From contig JAZQWV010000057.1 of NCBI GenBank assembly GCA_045632525.1, positions 1 to 11,749 on the forward strand: a stretch of DNA of 11,749 nt, read 5' to 3'. Position numbers and translations under genes: made by a program. The DNA comes from Fimenecus sp045632525. Lineage in GTDB: Bacteria > Bacillota > Clostridia > Oscillospirales > Acutalibacteraceae. Below are positions 6,808 through 11,749 of this stretch, piece after piece. The first letter of the stretch is position 1, and every line of letters starts with the position of its first letter. Below the pieces are notes generated by a model. That model was not told where the DNA came from and did not search any database. It saw only the letters and a program-made list of their open reading frames with translations.

Positions 6808-8169
6808 ATGGCATTCGAAGGTTTATCAGATAGACTTGAAGCAGCTTTTGGGCGTTTGAAAAGTAAAGGTAGTCTTGCCGAGAGCGATGTTAAAGAAGCG
6901 ATGCGTGAAGTGCGACTTGCTCTTTTAGAAGCTGACGTTAACTATAAAGTTGCCAAAGATTTCACTGCTAAGGTAACAGAAAGAGCAATCGGCGCTCAGG
7001 TTATGGAAAGTTTGACACCTGCTCAGATGGTTATCAAAATCGTTAATGAAGAATTAACCGATTTGATGGGTGGAACTCAAACAAGACTTGCCTATGCTTC
7101 ACATCCACCAACAATTGTTATGATGTGTGGTCTTCAAGGTTCAGGTAAAACAACACATTGTGCAAAAATTGCATTAAAACTTAAAAATGAAAATCACAGA
7201 CCTTTGCTTGTAGCCTGCGATATTTATCGTCCGGCTGCTATTAAACAGTTGCAGGTTGTTGGTGAGCAGGTTGGTGTTCCAGTTTTTGAAATGGGGCAAA
7301 CAAATCCTGTAACAATTGCAAAAGAAGCAATCAAACTTGCAAAAGATAAAGGCTATGACTATGTGTTTATCGATACAGCAGGTCGTTTGCATATTGATAC
7401 AGAACTTATGGACGAACTCAAAAACATCAAGAGCGAAATCCGTCCACACGAAATTCTTCTTGTAATCGACTCAATGCTCGGTCAAGACGCAGTTACAGTT
7501 GCAAGCACATTCAATGACGAACTTGGTATTGACGGTCTTGTTCTTACAAAGATGGATGGTGACACCCGTGGTGGTGCTGCGCTTTCAGCAAGAGCAGTTA
7601 CAGGCAAACCAATCAAATTTGTCGGTATGGGTGAAAAACTCGACGAGCTCGATTTCTTCCATCCTGACAGAATGGCTTCTCGTATTCTTGGAATGGGTGA
7701 CGTGCTTTCTCTTATTGAAAAAGCAGAAACAGCACTTGACGAGAAAAAAGCAAGACAACTTGAAGAAAAGCTTCGAAAGAATAAGTTTGACCTTGAAGAC
7801 TTGCTTGACCAAATGGAACAGGTTCAAAAAATGGGCAGTATGAAAGACATTCTGTCAATGCTTCCAGGTGTGAATAAAAAAGTCAAGGATGTTGATGTTG
7901 ACGATAGACAGTTAGACAGAATGAGAGCAATTATTCAGTCAATGACTATCAAAGAACGCAGAAATCCTGATATAATCAATCCGTCAAGAAAACGAAGAAT
8001 TGCAGCAGGTTGCGGTATGCAGGTCGAAGATGTTAACAGACTTCTTAACCAATATCGTCAAATGCAGAAAATGTTCAAGCAGTTCAACTCAAAAGGCTTT
8101 AAGCGTAAAATGAAACAGTTTAGTGGCTTTGGTGGCGGAATGAACGGTATGGGTGGCTTCCCAATGTAA
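6808..8169 (+). CDS. ffh: Signal recognition particle protein Ffh (SRP54)
   Basis: Ffh is the essential GTPase of the signal recognition particle. It binds 4.5S/scRNA and nascent signal sequences and docks with FtsY at the membrane. The 453-residue product has an N domain (about 1-90), then the G domain with GLQGSGKTT (108-116), DIYRPAAIKQL, DTAGRLHID and TKMDGDTRGGAALS. The M domain (about 300-435) includes the RNA-binding helix-turn region RKRRIAAGCGMQVEDVNRLL, and a Met/Gly-rich end follows. AGGGGG just before the ATG is the ribosome site. The P-loop continues as HCAKIA where TSAKLA-like sequence is commoner, and GCGMQ replaces the frequent GSGTS, both mild changes. The gene follows ylxM by 10 nt. 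No SRP RNA gene is seen in the window. Confidence 0.98.
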   Translation: MAFEGLSDRLEAAFGRLKSKGSLAESDVKEAMREVRLALLEADVNYKVAKDFTAKVTERAIGAQVMESLTPAQMVIKIVNEELTDLMGGTQTRLAYASHPPTIVMMCGLQGSGKTTHCAKIALKLKNENHRPLLVACDIYRPAAIKQLQVVGEQVGVPVFEMGQTNPVTIAKEAIKLAKDKGYDYVFIDTAGRLHIDTELMDELKNIKSEIRPHEILLVIDSMLGQDAVTVASTFNDELGIDGLVLTKMDGDTRGGAALSARAVTGKPIKFVGMGEKLDELDFFHPDRMASRILGMGDVLSLIEKAETALDEKKARQLEEKLRKNKFDLEDLLDQMEQVQKMGSMKDILSMLPGVNKKVKDVDVDDRQLDRMRAIIQSMTIKERRNPDIINPSRKRRIAAGCGMQVEDVNRLLNQYRQMQKMFKQFNSKGFKRKMKQFSGFGGGMNGMGGFPM

Positions 8170-8192
8170 GTAAACAAACACAACAGTGTTTA

Positions 8193-8210
8193 ATATAAAA
8201 ATTTTTATAT
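8193..8210. repeat. 18-bp AT-only palindrome upstream of rpsP
   Basis: ATATAAAAATTTTTATAT is a perfect palindrome located 6 nt before the rpsP ribosome site GGAGG (8216-8220). A smaller hairpin AAACAC/GTGTTT with a 4-nt loop (8176-8191) precedes it. AT-only palindromes are expected by chance in AT-rich spacers. An A-tract bend or weak RNA stem near the rpsP start is possible. Confidence 0.4.
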
Positions 8211-8228
8211 ATTTTGGAGGAAACAAAA

Positions 8229-8474
8229 ATGGCAGTAAAAATCAGACTTCGCAGAATGGGTGCAAAGAGAGCTCCTTTCTACAGAGTAGTAGTTGCAGAT
8301 TCTCGTTATCCAAGAGACGGCAGATTCATTGAAGAAATCGGTACTTACAACCCAATGACAAATCCTGCTGAAATCAAGATTGATAACGAAAAGGCAGAAA
8401 AGTGGATTAAAAATGGCGCTCAGCCAACTGACACAGTTAAGGTAATCCTTAAAAAGAGCGGCGCTATTAAATAA
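8229..8474 (+). CDS. rpsP: 30S ribosomal protein bS16
   Basis: bS16 is a primary-to-intermediate binder of the 5' domain of 16S rRNA and helps 30S assembly. The 81-residue product has normal length and the clear family sequence AVKIRLRRMGAKRAPFYRVVVADSRYPRDGRFIEEIGTYNP, followed by the IDNEKAEKWIKNGAQPTDTV region. The start at 8229 is set by GGAGG (8216-8220) 8 nt upstream and by the universal MAVKIRL start. The in-frame ATG at 8214 would precede the ribosome site and is rejected. It lies 59 nt after ffh in an AT-rich spacer without a clear promoter, and 17 nt before khpA. Confidence 0.98.
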   Translation: MAVKIRLRRMGAKRAPFYRVVVADSRYPRDGRFIEEIGTYNPMTNPAEIKIDNEKAEKWIKNGAQPTDTVKVILKKSGAIK

Positions 8475-8491
8475 GAAAGGTCTTTGAAAAA

Positions 8492-8725
8492 ATGCAGGAA
8501 CTTCTTATTACAATCGTAAAAGGACTTGTTGAAAATCCTGATGCAGTTTCTGTTACAGTTGACGAAGTTGACGACCGTGGCGTTGTTGTTTATCATCTTC
8601 ATGTTGCTGAAGATGACATGGGCAGAGTTATCGGTAAACAGGGCAGAATTGCAAAGGCTATCAGAACTGTAGTTAAAGCAGGTGCAACTCGCACAGGCGA
8701 AAAAGTCCAGGTCGATATCGACTAA
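8492..8725 (+). CDS. khpA: KH-domain RNA-binding protein KhpA
   Basis: The 77-residue protein is a single type-II KH domain with the RNA-binding GxxG loop as GKQG (48-51) in GRVIGKQGRIAKAIRTVVKA. This is the KhpA/YlqC family. In streptococci and lactobacilli KhpA pairs with KhpB (Jag/EloR) to influence cell elongation and division, and in Clostridioides and Enterococcus it binds many RNAs. Its place between rpsP and rimM is the conserved Firmicute arrangement. The ribosome site is GAAAGG (8475-8480), 11 nt before the ATG. Length is normal and no residue of the GxxG loop is lost. A strong terminator-like hairpin follows 14 nt after the stop. Confidence 0.95.
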   Translation: MQELLITIVKGLVENPDAVSVTVDEVDDRGVVVYHLHVAEDDMGRVIGKQGRIAKAIRTVVKAGATRTGEKVQVDID

Positions 8726-8739
8726 TATTGATTACAAAT

Positions 8740-8767
8740 AAGGCAGGCATTTTATGTCTGCCTTTTT
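8740..8767 (+). terminator. Intrinsic terminator between khpA and rimM
   Basis: AAGGCAGGCAT (8740-8750) pairs with ATGTCTGCCTT (8754-8764) over 11 positions (one G-U) around a TTT loop. A T-run continues to 8767. It is the best terminator in the window by shape. It sits inside what is usually one operon, so rimM-trmD must depend on read-through or on a promoter not clearly visible. Confidence 0.85.
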
Positions 8768-8788
8768 GTGTCTTGCAGGTAATTAATT

Positions 8789-9307
8789 ATGATTAAAAAC
8801 TATCTTGAATTAGGACAAATTGTATCAACCCACGGTATTAAAGGTGAAATGCGCTTTAATCCATGGTGTGATAAACCTGAATTTGTTAAGAAATTTAAAA
8901 CTTTATATTTTGATAAAAATGGCGAAAAAGATATTAAGGTAATCTCTGCTAGACCACACGGCAGTATGGTTATCTTAATGCTTGAAGATATTGATACCGT
9001 TGAAAAAGCGCAATCACTTAAAAATACTGTGCTCTTTATGAAACGTAATGATGCACATCTTCCAAAAGGCACTTGGTTTGTGCAAGAACTTTTTGATTGC
9101 ACTGTAATTGACGATAACAACGGCAAAGTGTTGGGAACAATCGTTGATGTGAGTGAAACAGGCGCTAATGATGTATGGCATATTAAAACACCAAAGGGTG
9201 ACGAAGTGCTTATTCCAGCAATAAAGCAAGTAATTGTGAATGTTGATGTGGAAAAAGGCGAAATTTTAATAAATCCTATAAAAGGACTTTTTGAAGATGA
9301 AGATTAA
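8789..9307 (+). CDS. rimM: Ribosome maturation factor RimM
   Basis: RimM binds uS19 and assists maturation of the 30S head and 16S processing. The 172-residue product has normal length. The N-terminal RimM barrel starts with YLELGQIVSTHGIKGEMRF. A PRC-barrel C-terminal half (about 95-168) contains GTWFVQELFDCTVIDDNNGKVLGTIVDVSETGANDVWHI, divided by a turn, then EVLIPAIKQVIVNVD. The ATG at 8789 has a modest ribosome site, AGGT (8777-8780), 8 nt upstream and just 10 nt after the terminator T-run. The 3' end overlaps trmD by 11 nt, so the two are probably coupled, as is common for this pair. Confidence 0.97.
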   Translation: MIKNYLELGQIVSTHGIKGEMRFNPWCDKPEFVKKFKTLYFDKNGEKDIKVISARPHGSMVILMLEDIDTVEKAQSLKNTVLFMKRNDAHLPKGTWFVQELFDCTVIDDNNGKVLGTIVDVSETGANDVWHIKTPKGDEVLIPAIKQVIVNVDVEKGEILINPIKGLFEDED

Positions 9308-10034
9308 TATCATGACTCTTTTCCCAGAAATGTGCGAAGCTGTGCTTTCTGAAAGCATAATAGGTCGTGCAAGAGAAAAGGGCTTAGTTGAAATAAATTG
9401 TATAAATATCCGTGACTTTACTGTGGATAAGCACCGCCGTGTTGATGACGCACCTTATGGCGGTGGGATGGGCATGCTTATGCAGATTCAACCTATTGTT
9501 GATTGCTATAAGGATATCTGTGAGAAAAGTGATAATAAAAACCATCTTATTTATATGTCACCTTGTGGTAAAACTCTCACTCAATCAAGGGTTAAAGAGC
9601 TGTCAGAGTATGACGAAATCACAATTCTTTGCGGGCATTACGAAGGCGTTGACCAAAGAGTAATCGAAACAATTGTTGATGAGCAGATTTCAATAGGGGA
9701 TTATGTGCTCACAGGTGGTGAGTTGCCTGCTATGGTGCTTGCTGATTCAATCTCAAGAATGTTAGAAGGCGTTTTGCCAAATGACGAGGCAAAAGAGATG
9801 GAAAGTCATTATAACGGACTTTTAGAGCATCCACAATATACTCGTCCTTATGAGTGGAATGGTATGAAAGTACCGGACGTGCTTATTTCAGGACATCATG
9901 GCAATATTGAAAAATGGAAGCGAGAACAGTCACTTTTAATGACTGCAAAATATCGTCCCGATATGCTTGAAAATGCAGAACTAACAGAAAAGGACAAAGA
10001 ATTTTTAAAAAATGAAAATATTACAAAGATGTAA
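9297..10034 (+). CDS. trmD: tRNA (guanine-N1)-methyltransferase TrmD
   Basis: TrmD methylates G37 of tRNAs that have G36, using S-adenosylmethionine, and so prevents +1 frameshifting. The 245-residue product shows the SPOUT/trefoil-knot signatures: DDAPYGGGMGM (50-60), LCGHYEGVDQRV (111-122), SIGDYVLTGGELPA (132-145) and GLLEHPQYTRP in the C-terminal lobe. The residue aligned by eye with the catalytic general base Asp169 of E. coli/Haemophilus TrmD is Glu169 here (codon 9801-9803). The start at 9297 follows AAAGGA (9281-9286) by 10 nt; a TTG at 9291 is less likely. It overlaps rimM by 11 nt. The commonly downstream rplS gene is absent and a deacetylase gene follows. No terminator is seen after the stop. 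Confidence 0.97.
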   Translation: MKINIMTLFPEMCEAVLSESIIGRAREKGLVEINCINIRDFTVDKHRRVDDAPYGGGMGMLMQIQPIVDCYKDICEKSDNKNHLIYMSPCGKTLTQSRVKELSEYDEITILCGHYEGVDQRVIETIVDEQISIGDYVLTGGELPAMVLADSISRMLEGVLPNDEAKEMESHYNGLLEHPQYTRPYEWNGMKVPDVLISGHHGNIEKWKREQSLLMTAKYRPDMLENAELTEKDKEFLKNENITKM

Positions 10035-10045
10035 TAAAAAATATG

Positions 10046-10074
10046 TTGAATATTGTGTTTTTTTGTAATACAAT
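10046..10074 (+). promoter_or_regulatory. Sigma-A promoter for the deacetylase gene
   Basis: TTGAAT (10046-10051) and TACAAT (10069-10074) are 17 nt apart, with a T-rich spacer, just after trmD. The expected start near 10081 leaves a leader of about 27 nt carrying the ribosome site AAAGGTGG (10093-10100). Confidence 0.7.
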
Positions 10075-10107
10075 AAATATAGTAATTAATTGAAAGGTGG
10101 TGGCAAC

Positions 10108-11133
10108 ATGAAAGAGAAGTTTAAAAGTATTAGCAAAGCAACTTGGATGAGAATAACAATTATAGTTTTATCAGTTTTGTTTCTTGTTGCTACTGCTACA
10201 ACCGTGTTTTTCGTAGTAAAATGGAATAATAACAAAGGTGAGATTTCTGAACTTAACGGAGCACTTAGTGAAAATTCTTCAATGTATGACTCAAAGGTAT
10301 CTGAATATGAGTCGTATAGAGCCGAAAAAGAAAGCGAAAAACAGTCTTATGAAGAAAAACTTAATAATCAGAGTAAAGAGTATCAAAGCAAAGTTGATGA
10401 ATTAAATAAAAAAATTGATAGTCTTAAGAAACAATTGGTAGCAAAAACTTCAACAACAAGAAAACCCGTTGCACCTCAACTTCCAGCACAACCATTAAAT
10501 CCAAATAACGGTGTGAAAACTGTTTATTTAACATTTGATGATGGACCGTCGCAATATACATCGCAGATACTGAACATTCTGGACAGTTACGGTGTTAAGG
10601 CGACGTTTTTTGTTACAAATGGTGGCAAATATAACTATCTTATGAAAGAGATGGTTAATCGTGGCCACGCAATTGGACTTCATACATATTCACATAATTA
10701 TCAAAAAATCTATTCTTCTGATGCTGCTTATTTAGAAGATTTGCAGAAGATTTCAGACTTAGTTTTGCAACAGACAGGGGTAGAGACGAAAATTATGCGT
10801 TTCCCCGGTGGTGGTAGCAATTCTATCAGCAAAAAATATTCAAAGGGTATAATGACAAGAATGACCGCGAAAGTTACAGAAATGGGTTATGCCTATTTTG
10901 ACTGGAACTGTTCAAATGGTGATGCTGACGGCGCTAACACTGTGCAAAAACAATTGAACTTTTGTAGTGATTATCCAAAATCTGCTAATAATATAGTTGT
11001 ATTGATGCACGATACAAAGGGTACAACTATGGAAGCTTTGCCAAAAATCATTGAATATTATCATTCTTTGGGAATGAAATTCGGCGTTTTGACTACATCG
11101 GGGCCAACAGTTCACCATAAAGTCACAAATTAG
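10108..11133 (+). CDS. Membrane-anchored NodB-type polysaccharide deacetylase with coiled-coil stalk
   Basis: This is a carbohydrate esterase family 4 enzyme, likely removing N-acetyl groups from cell-wall glycan (a peptidoglycan GlcNAc deacetylase is the best guess). From the ATG at 10108 it has 341 residues. The N terminus is a short cytoplasmic tail, then a membrane segment (about 15-38) without a lipobox. A charged Glu/Lys/Ser coiled coil (about 45-112) and a Thr/Pro linker (about 113-135) follow. The NodB domain has TFDDGP (142-147), metal ligands in HTYSH (His192, His196), RFPGGG (from Arg231), the DWNCSNGD region (Asp265) and LMHD (His301/Asp302), so all five motifs are present. The start is set by AAAGGTGG 7 nt upstream rather than the TTG at 10090. 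The coiled coil probably spaces the catalytic domain from the membrane. Substrate is inferred from family, not proven. Confidence 0.92.
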   Translation: MKEKFKSISKATWMRITIIVLSVLFLVATATTVFFVVKWNNNKGEISELNGALSENSSMYDSKVSEYESYRAEKESEKQSYEEKLNNQSKEYQSKVDELNKKIDSLKKQLVAKTSTTRKPVAPQLPAQPLNPNNGVKTVYLTFDDGPSQYTSQILNILDSYGVKATFFVTNGGKYNYLMKEMVNRGHAIGLHTYSHNYQKIYSSDAAYLEDLQKISDLVLQQTGVETKIMRFPGGGSNSISKKYSKGIMTRMTAKVTEMGYAYFDWNCSNGDADGANTVQKQLNFCSDYPKSANNIVVLMHDTKGTTMEALPKIIEYYHSLGMKFGVLTTSGPTVHHKVTN

Positions 11134-11290
11134 TACGCTAATTCATATATTTTTAATATAAAATATTGAAATTAAACAAAAAATAATATAAAGCATTGTC
11201 ATTTTGTACAAATATGAATGTTGTAGTTTTGTTGTTTTTTGTTTTTCTCTCTAAAATTGTCTAAATGAAATAAAAGTGGTTGTTTTTTCG

Positions 11291-11318
11291 TTGACGAGGC
11301 AAAGTTTTGTGTTATAAT
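11291..11318 (+). promoter_or_regulatory. Strong sigma-A promoter for ptsH
   Basis: TTGACG (11291-11296) and TATAAT (11313-11318) are separated by 16 nt, with TG at 11310-11311 forming an extended -10. A T-tract (11282-11288) lies just upstream of the -35 box. Transcription should start near 11325, leaving a leader of about 58 nt. The preceding spacer (11134-11290) is AT-rich and T-tract-rich, with no gene, no clear terminator for the deacetylase gene and no recognisable cre operator. Confidence 0.85.
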
Positions 11319-11382
11319 ATAGTAGTAACAAAGGTGTAATTATCTGTTGTTTTGTAAATTTATCATTTTGGGAGAATGAATT

Positions 11383-11646
11383 ATGTATACTAAAGATGTT
11401 GAAGTTAAAAATCAGGTAGGTCTTCACGCTCGTCCAGCAACTTTCTTTATTCAGAAAGCAAATGAATTCAAATCATCAATCTGGGTTGAAAAAGAAGACA
11501 GAAGAGTTAACGCTAAGAGCCTTCTTGGTGTTTTGTCACTTGGTATTATGGGCGGCACAAACATCCGCATCATTGCAGGCGGTCCCGACGAAGAGCAGGC
11601 AGTGGATGAACTTGTTAAGCTTGTAGAATCAGGCTTCACAGAATAA
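11383..11646 (+). CDS. ptsH: Phosphocarrier protein HPr
   Basis: HPr is the small soluble phosphotransferase-system protein that passes phosphate from enzyme I to the sugar-specific EIIA proteins. The 87-residue product has the active-site motif GLHARPA with His15. It also has the Firmicute regulatory site with Ser46 in NAKSLLGVLSLGI, phosphorylated by HPr kinase for CcpA-mediated catabolite repression. Presence of His15 separates it from Crh, which lacks it. The ATG at 11383 follows GGGAG (11370-11374) by 8 nt. The gene stands alone between its own promoter and terminator, without ptsI in the window, unlike the common ptsHI operon. Sequence and length are normal. Confidence 0.97.
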   Translation: MYTKDVEVKNQVGLHARPATFFIQKANEFKSSIWVEKEDRRVNAKSLLGVLSLGIMGGTNIRIIAGGPDEEQAVDELVKLVESGFTE

Positions 11647-11664
11647 GTTAATATCTGATATCTG

Positions 11665-11694
11665 AAAAGTTCGGCTTTATGTCGGACTTTTTTT
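11665..11694 (+). terminator. Intrinsic terminator of ptsH
   Basis: AAAGTTCGGC (11666-11675) pairs with GTCGGACTTT (11681-11690) over 10 positions, including two G-U pairs, around a TTTAT loop. A run of seven T (11688-11694) follows. It lies about 20 nt after the ptsH stop and closes a monocistronic unit. Confidence 0.9.
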
Positions 11695-11700
11695 GTTTAA

Positions 11701-11749
11701 TGCAAAGTGCAAAGAGTAAAGTGCAAAATGCAAAGTGCAAAGTGCAAAG
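11701..11749. repeat. TGCAAAG heptamer tandem array, truncated by window end
   Basis: Seven consecutive 7-bp units fill the last 49 bases. Units 1, 2, 5, 6 and 7 are exact TGCAAAG, unit 4 is TGCAAAA (11722-11728) and unit 3 is AGTAAAG (11715-11721). The array starts about 6 nt after the ptsH terminator T-run and continues to the window edge, so its full length is unknown. It is non-coding as far as visible. Confidence 0.9.

Noticed and set aside
7585..7827. Minus-strand ORF within ffh
   Set aside because: It is an antisense shadow of a well-conserved gene with no start signals.
8214..8228. ATG at 8214 as the start of rpsP
   Set aside because: It would place GGAGG inside the coding region and add MEETK before the universal MAVKIRL start.
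8728..8756. Promoter for rimM (TTGATT with TTTATG or TTTTAT)
   Set aside because: The -10 match is poor and would lie within the terminator stem. There is not enough support to call it.
11701..11749. Possible CRISPR array
   Set aside because: Units are only 7 bp and directly adjacent, without spacers, so this is a short tandem repeat.

Overview
The window looks like ordinary chromosome from a low-GC Clostridia member, most likely an Oscillospiraceae/Ruminococcaceae-type gut bacterium. The support is strong AGGAGG-like ribosome sites, sigma-A promoters, the gene order (phoH-ybeY-dgkA-era-yqzL-recO; ylxM-ffh-rpsP-khpA-rimM-trmD), an HPr with both His15 and Ser46, and a lipoprotein with a poly-Thr linker. 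The family placement is inference. All recognised genes lie on the + strand.

Region 1 (1-5780) is a tightly packed cluster: the 3' part of phoH, then ybeY, dgkA, era, a small YqzL-like ORF, recO and mutS2. Neighbours overlap by 1 to about 50 nt, except across the 76-nt era/yqzL gap. That gap holds a long inverted repeat covering the ribosome site and start codon of the small ORF. The products serve RNA maturation and ribosome assembly (PhoH, YbeY, Era), lipid recycling (DgkA), recombination (RecO) and ribosome or recombination quality control (MutS2).

Region 2 (5781-6342) is a single predicted lipoprotein with its own extended -10 promoter and a 14-Thr run in a disordered Thr/Ser tail.

Region 3 (6343-10034) starts with a perfect consensus promoter (TTGACA, 17 nt, TATAAT). 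A perfect 12-bp hairpin plus T-tract follows it directly, before ylxM. Then come ffh (SRP protein), rpsP (bS16), khpA (KH RNA-binding protein), a convincing intrinsic terminator, and the overlapping pair rimM-trmD. This is the SRP/ribosome-maturation/tRNA m1G37 cluster. The rplS gene that often follows trmD is absent.

Region 4 (10035-11749) has a membrane-anchored NodB-type polysaccharide deacetylase and a stand-alone HPr gene, each with its own promoter. The HPr gene ends in a terminator. A 7-bp tandem repeat (TGCAAAG) then runs off the window edge.

No mobile element, CRISPR array, tRNA, rRNA or defence system was seen, and no wholly new system. The items most worth checking are cis-regulatory: the yqzL start-site hairpin, the ylxM leader hairpin and the khpA/rimM terminator. 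The heptamer array and an Asp-to-Glu change at the presumed TrmD general base are also of interest.
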